Below, piece by piece: positions 35,132 to 44,077 of a DNA stretch of 50,258 bases. Below the pieces are notes generated by a model that did not search any database, was not told where the DNA came from, and worked only from the letters and a program-made list of their open reading frames with translations. This DNA comes from Anabaena sp. UHCC 0187 (GTDB taxonomy: Bacteria; Cyanobacteriota; Cyanobacteriia; Cyanobacteriales; Nostocaceae). How positions within the stretch are numbered: position 1 is the first letter of the stretch; each line of letters begins with the position of its first letter. The position numbers were made by a program, and so were the translations under genes. The DNA is taken from NCBI RefSeq assembly GCF_009712035.1, contig NZ_VILB01000018.1, forward strand, positions 1 to 50,258, written 5' to 3'.

Positions 35132-35812
35132 TCAAACCCTTAATTTTGTCACCGCGATTTTTCCAGAAAAACATATATCAACATCACTATCAGGAGTCCG
35201 TTCTCGTTTACCATATTCTCCTATGTAGTAAAAATCATCACCTTCTATTCGATAATTAACAGGTAAAGGTTTCGTACAAGCTTGACAAAATACCACTTCT
35301 GGATCTGCTTGTTGCGGTAATAGGTGCGGTAAATTGACATTCCAAAAACATCCAGGTTCTAGGGGAAGTTCCATCAAATTATCTAACAATGCAGATGTCC
35401 ATCTAATAGCCGCATCCCAATCATAATCACGTTTACCTTGACGATATTGAGAAACTGCAATTCCGGGAATTCCGTGCATTGCGGCTTCTCTGACAGCAGC
35501 CACAGTCCCAGAAATATACGCATCAACTCCCAAGTTTCCCCCAGCATTAATCCCGGAAATCACATACTTGACATCTTCTGTAATATGTGATATGGCAACT
35601 CGGATACAATCAGCGGGAGTTCCCGCTATTGCATATTCAAAATCAGAACGACGTTGCAGATTAATCGGTTGGTGGGTAGTAACTTGATGTCCACAGCCTG
35701 ATTGATGGGTTTGTGGTGCAGCAATAATTACCGATTTACCATTTACTGCTTTAAGTAAAGCTGCAATACCTGGTGCGTCTATACCGTCGTCATTGGTGAT
35801 AATTATAGTCAT
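35132..35812 (-). CDS. surE: 5'/3'-nucleotidase SurE
   Basis: This 226-residue phosphatase dephosphorylates nucleoside monophosphates in stationary phase and stress. It has the metal-binding N-terminus MTIIITNDDGIDAPG, the SGCGHQ loop, GTPADCIRVAI, and SGINAGGNLG. I place the start at the ATG at 35810-35812, since the fold begins there. An upstream in-frame ATG (35921) adds 37 residues of no fit. It is transcribed minus and is monocistronic. The divergent gene beyond is hicB. Confidence 0.93.
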   Translation of the reverse strand: MTIIITNDDGIDAPGIAALLKAVNGKSVIIAAPQTHQSGCGHQVTTHQPINLQRRSDFEYAIAGTPADCIRVAISHITEDVKYVISGINAGGNLGVDAYISGTVAAVREAAMHGIPGIAVSQYRQGKRDYDWDAAIRWTSALLDNLMELPLEPGCFWNVNLPHLLPQQADPEVVFCQACTKPLPVNYRIEGDDFYYIGEYGKRERTPDSDVDICFSGKIAVTKLRV

Positions 35813-36075
35813 GCTATGTTTTTTAATACTTATTATATTTATACTTTCGCAATAATTTACAAAAAGTACGGCTATGGGATAACTTAACTCCATGAAATTA
35901 ATTATACTGCATCTGCGATACAATCATAACTTGAACTGCTTTAAGTTATCCACAAGGACAGTAAATTAGCCTTATCTAACAGAACTTAGGTCAAGCCAGG
36001 ATATTTCACTGTGCTGATTTTTAGCAGGTGATCTGTTAAAATTTGTTCATATCAACAACTATAAATGTAAAAGCA

Positions 36076-36279
36076 ATGAAAATTAAAGCCATTATTTATC
36101 CTGCCGAAGAAGGTGGTTATTGGGCTGAAGTACCTGCTCTTCCAGGTTGTATAACCGAAGGAGATACAATGGAAGAATTGGTTAATAACCTTCAAGATGC
36201 GATACAAGGCTGGTTAGAAGTAGCGAATGAAATCCAAAAACCAGATCCTATCTCACAAATTATTGAAATTGCAGTATGA
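36076..36279 (+). CDS. hicB: HicB-type antitoxin
   Basis: This 67-residue protein is a degenerate RNase H-like HicB fold: MKIKAIIYPAEEGGYWAEVP, then ALPGCITEGDTMEELVNNL, and a short tail. It lacks a long DNA-binding C-terminus, as many short HicB proteins do. The ATG at 36076 is preferred; an in-frame ATG at 36043 adds 11 residues outside the fold. The TGA overlaps the ATG of hicA by four bases (ATGA), indicating coupled translation. HicB neutralises the HicA ribonuclease. Confidence 0.85.
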   Translation: MKIKAIIYPAEEGGYWAEVPALPGCITEGDTMEELVNNLQDAIQGWLEVANEIQKPDPISQIIEIAV

Positions 36280-36488
36280 AATCAATCTCAGGGAAAAAAT
36301 TATGTAAAATTATTGAGAAAAAAGGCTGGATTCTCAAAAAAATTACAGGTAGTCATCATATTTATGAAAAGCCTGATGAGACTAAAATTATCTCTATTCC
36401 TGTACATCGAAATCAAGATCTAAAGCTGGGGACTTTAAAATCAATAATGAAAATAGCTGAACTATTAGAAGATGATTTAATCGCTTAA
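36276..36488 (+). CDS. hicA: HicA-type toxin (mRNA interferase)
   Basis: The 70 residues match HicA: an N-terminal helix (SGKKLCKIIEKKGWILKK), the catalytic His segment GSHHIYEKP, and a short beta-hairpin and helix (LKLGTLKSIMKIAEL). HicA cleaves mRNA when not bound by HicB. The full length and intact His suggest an active toxin. It is coupled to hicB by a four-base overlap and ends 18 bases from the convergent subtilase gene. Confidence 0.88.
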   Translation: MKSISGKKLCKIIEKKGWILKKITGSHHIYEKPDETKIISIPVHRNQDLKLGTLKSIMKIAELLEDDLIA

Positions 36489-36506
36489 TCTGACAATTAC
36501 CAAATA

Positions 36507-38087
36507 TCACCTTTCCCCGACAGTCCACCAAGCCAAAGCATAAGGTTGAATAGCTTCATTAACCTGCTTTTTAAATTGCACCCGAATTTTATAATTACCA
36601 TTAGCGGGAACTGGACAAAAAATATGTTCCACACTATCAACCTCACTCACAGAATCACAAACAACAACTTCATTAGTTTTAACTAAATAAACATCAAGAT
36701 TATTTAATCCTTTATCTATAAATGTTTCACCTATATCATATTCCTGATTATTATCTTTATCATCCAACTCCACCAAACGATCCCAAATTAAAGTAATAGC
36801 CACAAAACTATTTTGTTTCAAACCCTTTTGCAAAGTATATTCCCTAGAAGAATTAGCATTAACAGTACCATAATCCCACCCAATAGGCGGAACTGGTGCA
36901 TCAGGTTTCCACTCACCACCATTCAATTGTTGATAAGCTCGGAAAGCATTTAAATGACCTGCCCCCATTTGAGCATCTAGAGGAATTTTTGCATTTTTAT
37001 AAGCGTCCGTTACTAACCAATCTTGATTTTGTTTATCAATTAACGTCCTCGTCATTCCCAACCGTAAACCATCACCACTATCTTTAATTTTATCGGCTGA
37101 ATTGAGTAATATTGCTTTCATGACTTGATGACGACGAGCATCAATAGTCCAATTTGGTTGTTTAGTTCGTAACTGTCTATCAACAAATTCCTGTAATAAA
37201 GCCACCGTAGCCGTAACTTGTGGTGCGGCAAAACTCGTACCCGTAGATTTATTTAATTGACCATCAGGATTAAGTAAAGGAATATTAGTCCCAGGAGCAA
37301 CTATATTAATTGCACTTCTCCCACCAATATTAAATTCTTTCCCAGCCAAACGATTTTCTATACCTTGATTAATACTCGCTAGATTAGAAACGTGAACTTT
37401 ATTAAAAATTCTCTCTCGTTCCGATGAAAAAGCCACATTAATTGCGTTAAAATTGTCTGTAGGAATGGGAATCCCGCCTTTGCCTTGATTGCCAGCAATT
37501 GAATATACAACATCATGAACCCGGCTAGACCAGTCAATACATAATGTTAATAAAGCATTACCATCTAAAACAGCTTCTGGTCGGGGATCACGTTCCAGAG
37601 TTTCACCAAAACTAAAATTAATCGCCCGCACATCACCACCATTTTGTAATGCAATATGTTGTGCTGATAAACACTCCTCCGGTTGACCAATTTTTTTTGT
37701 AGATCCTACAGCGGAAGAATATAAACGGGCGTTTGGGGCGACACCAGGAAAAGCCTTATCTTGACTTACCATGACACCAGAAACATTATAGGCATGAGGA
37801 TCAACGCCAACATTCGATTTAGCAGGGGCATTGCGTGAAAACACGGCAAATGGAGATACAGCCCGATTTTTAGATACGGCTTTATCCCAGCCAAACATCC
37901 CCGGACGACCAATTTCTACTTGACCAATGGCAATTTTTCGCCCAGTCAAATTATAAGGGGCTTGATGTAGTTTCAGCGCATCAATACCGTTAGCACCTAA
38001 AAAATTTGCAAACTTCACCCCAGCAAAGACGGGTAAAGTCAAGCAAGAAAAACCTACACTCCAAAAAATTAGCCAATTTTTGTTCAT
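36507..38087 (-). CDS. Exported subtilisin-family (S8) peptidase with unusual triad
   Basis: This 526-residue protein has a signal peptide (LIFWSVGFSCLTLPVFA). An S8 peptidase domain (about 45-310) follows, and then a C-terminal beta-rich domain (about 375-526). The Ser block GTSFAAPQVTA (Ser285) and the oxyanion Asn (AGNQG, Asn200) are intact. A His lies in DPHAYNVSG (His98), without the usual HGTH context. The position of the catalytic Asp (normally DTG) is occupied by VEIG, with Glu58. It could be an active variant or a degenerate protease homologue. There is no propeptide of normal length between signal and domain. It is monocistronic. Confidence 0.8.
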   Translation of the reverse strand: MNKNWLIFWSVGFSCLTLPVFAGVKFANFLGANGIDALKLHQAPYNLTGRKIAIGQVEIGRPGMFGWDKAVSKNRAVSPFAVFSRNAPAKSNVGVDPHAYNVSGVMVSQDKAFPGVAPNARLYSSAVGSTKKIGQPEECLSAQHIALQNGGDVRAINFSFGETLERDPRPEAVLDGNALLTLCIDWSSRVHDVVYSIAGNQGKGGIPIPTDNFNAINVAFSSERERIFNKVHVSNLASINQGIENRLAGKEFNIGGRSAINIVAPGTNIPLLNPDGQLNKSTGTSFAAPQVTATVALLQEFVDRQLRTKQPNWTIDARRHQVMKAILLNSADKIKDSGDGLRLGMTRTLIDKQNQDWLVTDAYKNAKIPLDAQMGAGHLNAFRAYQQLNGGEWKPDAPVPPIGWDYGTVNANSSREYTLQKGLKQNSFVAITLIWDRLVELDDKDNNQEYDIGETFIDKGLNNLDVYLVKTNEVVVCDSVSEVDSVEHIFCPVPANGNYKIRVQFKKQVNEAIQPYALAWWTVGER

Positions 38088-38204
38088 ATTTTTAGGGAAG
38101 AGGGGGAAGTTTTCTTAAAAATTTGAATTTTGAATTAATTTTTAATAATTTCTCCATATTTTGTTACAATGCCTACAGACGAAGACGCTTAAAACCCACT
38201 AGCC

Positions 38205-38912
38205 ATGACCCAAAATTCATCTCAAAAGCCTATAGTTATCGCTCCATCTATCCTATCAGCAGATTTTAGCCGTCTGGGTGACGATATCCGCGCCGTAGAC
38301 AAAGCGGGAGCAGATTGGATTCACGTTGATGTAATGGATGGACGTTTTGTCCCTAATATTACAATAGGTCCCCTGATTGTGGAGGCGATTCGTCCAGTTA
38401 CAACCAAACCTCTGGATGTCCACTTGATGATTGTGGAACCAGAAAAGTATGTAGAAGGGTTTGCTAAGGCTGGTGCTGATATTATTTCTGTCCACGCAGA
38501 ACATAACGCATCTCCTCACCTGCACCGCACCCTCGGACAAATCAGAGAACTCGGTAAGAAAGCTGGGGTTGTACTCAATCCGGGTACACCTTTGGAGTTA
38601 ATTGAATATGTCCTAGAATTGTGCGATTTAGTGCTAATTATGAGCGTTAACCCCGGTTTTGGTGGTCAAAGCTTTATTCCTAGCGTAGTTCCTAAAATCC
38701 GCAAGTTGCGTCAAATGTGCGATGAACGCGGTTTAGATCCTTGGATTGAAGTGGACGGGGGACTCAAAGCTAATAATACTTGGCAAGTTTTGGAAGCTGG
38801 CGCTAATGCTATTGTAGCGGGTTCGGCTGTGTTCAATGCCCCTGATTATGCTGAGGCGATTACCAATATCCGTAACAGTAAGCGTCCGACTCCAGAATTA
38901 GCTGCTGTTTAA
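38205..38912 (+). CDS. rpe: Ribulose-phosphate 3-epimerase
   Basis: This 235-residue TIM-barrel enzyme interconverts ribulose-5-phosphate and xylulose-5-phosphate in the Calvin and pentose phosphate cycles. Visible marks are [15 protein letters not shown], the catalytic Asp and metal ligands [33 protein letters not shown] and [10 protein letters not shown]. The length is normal for the cyanobacterial enzyme. It is monocistronic, with a terminator at 38939-38984. Confidence 0.97.
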   Translation: MTQNSSQKPIVIAPSILSADFSRLGDDIRAVDKAGADWIHVDVMDGRFVPNITIGPLIVEAIRPVTTKPLDVHLMIVEPEKYVEGFAKAGADIISVHAEHNASPHLHRTLGQIRELGKKAGVVLNPGTPLELIEYVLELCDLVLIMSVNPGFGGQSFIPSVVPKIRKLRQMCDERGLDPWIEVDGGLKANNTWQVLEAGANAIVAGSAVFNAPDYAEAITNIRNSKRPTPELAAV

Positions 38913-38938
38913 TTTAATACTTGTGATTAATTGAAAGC

Positions 38939-38984
38939 TAGATCCTCGATTTCTTTCGGAAGTCGGGGATCTATTTTATTTTTG
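38939..38984 (+). terminator. Terminator of rpe (dispersed palindrome family)
   Basis: TAGATCCTCGATTTC (38939-38953) pairs with GAAGTCGGGGATCTA (38959-38973), with two mismatches, followed by TTTTATTTTT. This is the same family as 9718-9746, 30736-30764 and 43606-43670. Confidence 0.8.
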
Positions 38985-39159
38985 ATAAAATTTGATGCAC
39001 TCTGGAATTTGGTTTCAGGGTGATATTTGCGTAATTTTTCTTAATTTATTGTATATGAATATAAGATAATTTCAGTAATTTTGACGTATTAGTTATTTCT
39101 AATTGTGATTTAATGAGATTAGTTGAGTAGCTTAGTATAAAAATCGTTAAGGTGTCGAG

Positions 39160-39288
39160 ATGGGGCAGTTCTCAGACTGGATGATAGTTGGTGCATTTAC
39201 TTTTGGTGTTGGTATAACTGGTTCTTTTACAGGACAAGTCAGCGTGGCTTTGTTAGGTAGCTTACAGAAAAGCCACACAATTAAATAA
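39160..39288 (+). CDS. Small membrane peptide, 42 residues
   Basis: An ATG at 39160 with AAGG seven bases upstream opens 42 codons ending at TAA 39286-39288. The product starts MGQFSDW. It has one hydrophobic, Gly/Thr-rich stretch (MIVGAFTFGVGITGSFTG) and ends KSHTIK. It lies 144 bases ahead of the GrpE-like gene, which is also membrane-anchored, and could be part of that operon. The short length makes the call uncertain, but the SD and single clean membrane segment support it. Confidence 0.45.
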   Translation: MGQFSDWMIVGAFTFGVGITGSFTGQVSVALLGSLQKSHTIK

Positions 39289-39432
39289 GCTATTTATTGG
39301 AATAGGTATCTTCCAATATAAATATAGAATGTAATGATACTGATAGATAAGCTTAACGAGCAGTATTTACTCTAAATACGGCATTCTCACTCAATATCTA
39401 ACTTTCCGGCAATTTACAAAGGAGTTCTCTAA

Positions 39433-40197
39433 ATGCGTAAAACTACAAACCCTTTTAAAAAACATCCGCTTCTTTATGGCATTACTGCAATTATTTTCGT
39501 CATTTCTCTGATAGGTCTTGCAGTTATTCTTTTACCTAATCCCCTTAAAATTGGGCGCGATATCCTCTTCGTTATTTCAGCAATTTACCTTTTGGTATCT
39601 TTTAGCTTTTTCTTATGGATCTCACTGCGAGATCAGGATCAAGAATTGGTGGGTGTCTTGCCAAAAACAATTGAAGAACTCAAAAGAGTTGGCAGAGAGT
39701 ATTACAGAAATACTGCTGCTATTGAAGAAAATAGTGCGCGAGTTGATAAATTACATAACGGTATTGAACAGGAAATTGGAGAGCTTATAGAGAGTAACAA
39801 GTCTATTGCCAAAGAATTGATGGAACTGCGTCAAGAAAAGGGTAATTGCCAGCGTGAATTAAATAATTGGTACAAGAGTGCTATTGATTTTTTTCAAACA
39901 TTGGAACGAGGACTTGAAACTGAAAAAAATCATGAGCGTCTAGAAGTGATTGAGAAAAATATTCGAGAGTTTGAAATGCTTTTTAACAACCGGGGTTTAT
40001 ATCGCATCATTCCATCTATTAACGGTAAGTTTGATGAAACTCAACATGAGTTTAAGGGTGAAGAAATATCATCAGAACTAGAAGATGGATCTATTCTAAA
40101 ATGCAATCGTTGGGGATATAGATTAGGTGAAAAAGTATTACAACCAGCAGCAGTAATTCTCGCCAAAAAACCTGAATCCTTAGATTTTTCTGAATAA
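39433..40197 (+). CDS. Membrane-anchored GrpE-like exchange factor
   Basis: The 254 residues start with two transmembrane helices (about 13-34 and 44-65) joined by a short loop. A coiled coil (about 78-150) follows, then a C-terminal GrpE-like beta domain (about 185-245). The beta domain has GKFDETQHEF (Phe200, Asp201, His205), DGSILKC, and GYRLGEKVLQPAAVILAK, matching the FDP..HEA and GY.L.dRVLRPA.V..AK blocks of GrpE. Ordinary GrpE is soluble; an anchor of this kind is unusual. AAAGGAGT lies ahead of the ATG. With the next two genes it completes a GrpE-Hsp70-J protein operon. Confidence 0.7.
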   Translation: MRKTTNPFKKHPLLYGITAIIFVISLIGLAVILLPNPLKIGRDILFVISAIYLLVSFSFFLWISLRDQDQELVGVLPKTIEELKRVGREYYRNTAAIEENSARVDKLHNGIEQEIGELIESNKSIAKELMELRQEKGNCQRELNNWYKSAIDFFQTLERGLETEKNHERLEVIEKNIREFEMLFNNRGLYRIIPSINGKFDETQHEFKGEEISSELEDGSILKCNRWGYRLGEKVLQPAAVILAKKPESLDFSE

Positions 40198-40308
40198 GAA
40201 ACACCTGTAGAACCTCTTAAAGATATCAAGACTGATTCTTAGAGAGTATTATTCAAACTGTAACTTTAATTGCATCACTACGAAAGGTATTATCAGGAGA
40301 TTTCAAAA

Positions 40309-42045
40309 ATGACAACAAATTACGCCATTGGTATTGATTTAGGTACATCAACCTCAGAAATTTGTGTTTATAAAAATAATGAGTCTTTACCAATTTCTGA
40401 TCCGAGTACAAAAATTCCTATTATCCCTTCAATTGTTGCTATCAATGAGCGAGGAAAACTTTTAGTTGGAGAAACAGCAAGGGGAATTGTTGATCGTGCA
40501 GGTTTTGGTGTGAGAGAAAGCAAGCGAAAAATGGGAAAAGGTGAAGTAATTAGCTTACGAGAACAAGATTATCGTCCAGAAGAAATTGCCGCTTTGATTC
40601 TGAGGAAATTAAAGGATAATGCTGAAGAAGCCTTAGGACACCCAATTCAAGATGTAGTCATTTCCGTACCTGCTAATTTTCCAGATGCTGCTCGTAAAGC
40701 CACATATAATGCTGGTGAGATAGCTGGTTTGAATATACTCCGTTTGATCAATGAACCAACCGCAGCAGCATTAGCATTTGGCATTAAAAATATTAATTCT
40801 GAAGAACAACTTGTTGTGTTTGACTTTGGTGGTGGAACTTTAGATATTTCAGTTCTAGAAATGTTTGAAGGAGTGTTAGAGGTAAAAAGCAGTTTCGGTG
40901 ATGAGGAATTGGGTGGTAAGGATTTTGATGATGTGATGATTTTGCTGTTACTCAAAAAATTTGCAGCACAGCATCCAGAAGTTTCAGTTGATAACCGTGA
41001 AACGGAATTAAAGGAAAAAGCAGAACTAGCAAAGAAAATACTTTCTACAGAACAATCTTGTGATGTTCACTTTTCCAATTTTGCAACTAAAGATGGAAAA
41101 GCAATTGATTTAGATGTAGAAATTACTCGCACAGAATTTGAACAAGCGATCGCTCCACTTTTAGAAAGAGCAAGAACTTGTATCCGAGGAGCATTAAATG
41201 CTAAGAAAATCCGACCAAGTGCAATTGATAGAGTGTTGCTAGTTGGTGGTACAACCTATATTCCCGCAGTGCGGAAAATGGTAGCGGAAATGTTTGGAAA
41301 ACAACCAAAATTAGATGTTAATCCAGATTTAGCAGTTGGTATTGGTGCTTGTATACAAGCTGCTCTAGCCAATGGATTAATTAATGAAGAAAGCGGCATT
41401 ATTTTAACAGATGTATCCTCCCGTGGTTTAGGAATTGATGTGGTGAGCATCATCGGTGGACAAGTGATGTTGACTTATGAACCGTTGATTCAACCAAACA
41501 CTACTATCCCTTATTCAGTCAAAAAAACTTACACCTTACTTCATGCTGAACAACAGCAAGTTGAAGTGCGACTCTATGAAGATCGTACAGGCAAGGCTAA
41601 ACTGCCTGTAGATGCTGAAGATACGGGAATTGCTGGTCAGATTACTGATATCCCACCTGCACCAAATGGCAATCCTTATCCAATTGAAATTGAATTTTCT
41701 TACGATATTAATGGGCTTGCTACACTTACAGCCAGTATTCCCGATATTCGTAAAAGTGTTGAAATTGTCTATGGAAAGTCAGACAAACGCATGACTGATG
41801 AGGAAAAACAAGCCGCTACAAAACGTAATCAAGACTTATGGAAACAGAATGAACGAGCAAAAGAATTTGAAAGCTTGATCAATAAAGCTGAAGGCTTTAT
41901 GGCAGGTATTCCACCCCAGGAAAGATCGCCTCTTTCTCGCGCGGTAATGGATTTGAAAGAGGCTTTGATGACTGACAATTCTCATGAGATTGAAGTAGCA
42001 GGTGATCGCCTCATAGACATGATGTATGACTGGGAAAATCAATAG
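40309..42045 (+). CDS. Hsp70 (DnaK-like) chaperone, short form
   Basis: From the ATG at 40309 (AGGAG ten bases upstream) this is 578 residues. The ATPase domain (about 1-355) is complete: IDLGTSTSE at 9-17, NEPTAAALAFG, VVFDFGGGTLDIS (about 170), and VLLVGGTTYIPAVRKM (about 308). The linker region reads ILTDVSSRGLGID instead of the usual LLLDV-type sequence. The substrate-binding beta domain is present (about 380-500), then a short lid of about 75 residues. The disordered tail of DnaK is absent. It is flanked by a GrpE-like gene and a J-domain gene 12 bases downstream. Confidence 0.88.
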   Translation: MTTNYAIGIDLGTSTSEICVYKNNESLPISDPSTKIPIIPSIVAINERGKLLVGETARGIVDRAGFGVRESKRKMGKGEVISLREQDYRPEEIAALILRKLKDNAEEALGHPIQDVVISVPANFPDAARKATYNAGEIAGLNILRLINEPTAAALAFGIKNINSEEQLVVFDFGGGTLDISVLEMFEGVLEVKSSFGDEELGGKDFDDVMILLLLKKFAAQHPEVSVDNRETELKEKAELAKKILSTEQSCDVHFSNFATKDGKAIDLDVEITRTEFEQAIAPLLERARTCIRGALNAKKIRPSAIDRVLLVGGTTYIPAVRKMVAEMFGKQPKLDVNPDLAVGIGACIQAALANGLINEESGIILTDVSSRGLGIDVVSIIGGQVMLTYEPLIQPNTTIPYSVKKTYTLLHAEQQQVEVRLYEDRTGKAKLPVDAEDTGIAGQITDIPPAPNGNPYPIEIEFSYDINGLATLTASIPDIRKSVEIVYGKSDKRMTDEEKQAATKRNQDLWKQNERAKEFESLINKAEGFMAGIPPQERSPLSRAVMDLKEALMTDNSHEIEVAGDRLIDMMYDWENQ

Positions 42046-42057
42046 GGGTGTAATCAA

Positions 42058-43575
42058 ATGGCTTACGAACTTTACGAAACACTAAATCTCCCCACACAAG
42101 CATCTAGTGAAGAAATTCGCCGTTCATATTATCGTCTAGTACGCAAACATTCACCGGAGAAAGATCCTGAAAGGTTCAAACTTATTCGAGAGGCTTATGA
42201 GACCCTATCCGATCCTAAAGCCAAGCAAGGCTATGATTCATTACAGAAACATGGTGGAGAAATTATTCAACTCCTAAGTCAAGCCGAAGATAGAATCAAT
42301 GAGGAAAATTGGACTGAAGCAATTCGTCTCCTCAAACATACTCTGATACTTTCTCCTACTTCCGATCCAATTCGTAATCGTTTGGGATTATGTTATATCC
42401 ATAACAAACAATTAGATGAAGCTGGAAAACTGTATTATAGTTTAACTAAATCAAATCCTGATGTTGCTCTATATTGGTCGAATTTTGGTTGTACTTATAA
42501 AGAAAAAGCAGAATCTGTTTCAGAAAACGATTCTCAGCGTTCTGAACTCTATAAAGGAGCGAGAACTTGCTTTAAAAAGTCAATAGAGTTAGAGTCTTTT
42601 AACTCACAACCTTTCATGGTGATTGCCCAAACTTTTTTAGCTGAAGAAAATTACTCAGAAGCTGTCAACTGGACAGAGAAAGCTATAGGTGCAGATGGAA
42701 AAGTTGATTTTCAAGACTTTGATGCACTTTTCTCCCTTTGTATTATTTATTTACGCAGTAGTCAACTAGAACAAGTTACATCCACAGCAGAACGGATTAT
42801 TTCTTGTTTACCAGAAGATGAAGATGTACGCAATTACGTTGCATCTAAATTTGCCGTGATTGGATTTGAACTAGTTGAAGCTGGTGCAAAATACATAAAC
42901 CCCAACATATTAAAAGCTGCACTAACTTTCATGGAAGCAGCAAAAAGATTCAGTCCTGGTAATGGTGAAATTGGGAAAATACATAAGAGCATTTCAGAAG
43001 TTGTTAGTGCTTTCAGTCAATATGATATTCTCAAAGATGATTATCAAATTATCCCCGGCTTTAAAAGATTAGCAGCATTCGGCATTGTAACCGCATTGGG
43101 AGCAGAAGATTCTGCCTATGAACGAGAAAGAAATTTCAAAAGTATCATTGATGAAATTAGCAACTCACCTGATAACGAAGTTTTCGCATCTGCACAGCGG
43201 ATAAAGTCTAGATATCCTGCCATATATCAGTTAAATGCTGAATTTTTTGCTCGACTGGAAAAGATAGCTCTAGATATTTCTAAAAAGCAGCAGTATCAAC
43301 CACAATCTCAAACACAGTCTCAAACTACTAACAATTCTTCGGATTGCTTTGTTGTTACAGCCACTTACGGTACACCATACTCACCAGAAGTAATTAAATA
43401 TCGTTACTTCAGGGATGAATATTTAACTAAGAATATCTTAGGAAGGAAATTCATTGGTCATTATTATCGTTTTGGTCCGATAGCTGCAAGCTACATTAAA
43501 AAGCACCCAAATCTCAAAAAAATAATGGCGTTTTTGCTGGGTAATTTAGCTAAATACTTACCTAATCAAAATTAG
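42058..43575 (+). CDS. J-domain/TPR protein with C-terminal CFI-box domain
   Basis: This 505-residue protein starts with a J-domain (about 1-65: YELYETLNLPTQASSEEIRR, then AYETLSDPKAKQGYD). The invariant HPD is replaced by SPE in RKHSPEKDPERF. A long TPR region follows (about 75-300), with a helical stretch to about 420 and a Gln/Ser/Thr-rich linker. The CFI-box domain (about 430-505) has DCFVVTATYG, YRYFRDEYL and GHYYRFGPIAASYIKKHP. The ATG lies 12 bases after the Hsp70 stop. The protein is probably the co-chaperone of that Hsp70. A strong terminator (43606-43670) closes the operon. Confidence 0.8.
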   Translation: MAYELYETLNLPTQASSEEIRRSYYRLVRKHSPEKDPERFKLIREAYETLSDPKAKQGYDSLQKHGGEIIQLLSQAEDRINEENWTEAIRLLKHTLILSPTSDPIRNRLGLCYIHNKQLDEAGKLYYSLTKSNPDVALYWSNFGCTYKEKAESVSENDSQRSELYKGARTCFKKSIELESFNSQPFMVIAQTFLAEENYSEAVNWTEKAIGADGKVDFQDFDALFSLCIIYLRSSQLEQVTSTAERIISCLPEDEDVRNYVASKFAVIGFELVEAGAKYINPNILKAALTFMEAAKRFSPGNGEIGKIHKSISEVVSAFSQYDILKDDYQIIPGFKRLAAFGIVTALGAEDSAYERERNFKSIIDEISNSPDNEVFASAQRIKSRYPAIYQLNAEFFARLEKIALDISKKQQYQPQSQTQSQTTNNSSDCFVVTATYGTPYSPEVIKYRYFRDEYLTKNILGRKFIGHYYRFGPIAASYIKKHPNLKKIMAFLLGNLAKYLPNQN

Positions 43576-43605
43576 TCTTATGGATTTGTGAATATTTCTA
43601 AACCC

Positions 43606-43670
43606 AGATACCCGACTTCTATGATCAATTTACCATTTATTTACAGGCTAAAAAAAGAAGTCGGGTATCT
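43606..43670 (+). terminator. Terminator of the Hsp70 operon
   Basis: AGATACCCGACTTCT (43606-43620) is perfectly complementary to AGAAGTCGGGTATCT (43656-43670), with a 35-base spacer. TATTT follows. Its arms belong to the ATCCCCGACTTCT family seen at three other places. The 180 bases from here to the next ATG show no further feature. Confidence 0.7.
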
Positions 43671-43852
43671 TATTTCTAATGATTAATTTACGATAAAATA
43701 TAATAATACATAAGATGAATTATTTTGTAAATTCATCAAAATCAAATTTCATGACTATAATTTCTGTTAGTAAATAACACATAGTTATTACTCCCAAATT
43801 AACCGCATTTATGCTAAAATGCCATTACCGCACTCTGTAAGGAGTTTTCTGT

Positions 43853-44077
43853 ATGGCTAACGTTACTTACGATGAAATTTTTGGAGCAGTATTAACTTTA
43901 CCTCCTCTATACAGAGCGATGCTTGCTGAACATCTTCTCAAAAGTCTTGATGAAATTAATCCTGAAGTCGAGGCTGCTTGGGAAACAGAAATTGCAAATC
44001 GCATACAGGCAATAGATGAAGGTCAAATCGAGTTAATTCCAGCCGATGAAGTATTGCAAAGACTAAGGAATCGCTGA
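43853..44077 (+). CDS. Addiction-module antitoxin (ParE/RelE-type partner)
   Basis: This 74-residue protein is of the 'putative addiction module component' type. Such proteins have an N-terminal helix-rich part (LPPLYRAMLAEHLLKSLDE) and an acidic tail with AAWETEIANRIQAIDEGQI and IPADEVLQRLR. They neutralise RelE/ParE-like toxins. The usual toxin gene follows by a one-base overlap (TGATG), but it is reduced to 15 codons. It is preceded by AAGGAG. Confidence 0.8.
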   Translation: MANVTYDEIFGAVLTLPPLYRAMLAEHLLKSLDEINPEVEAAWETEIANRIQAIDEGQIELIPADEVLQRLRNR

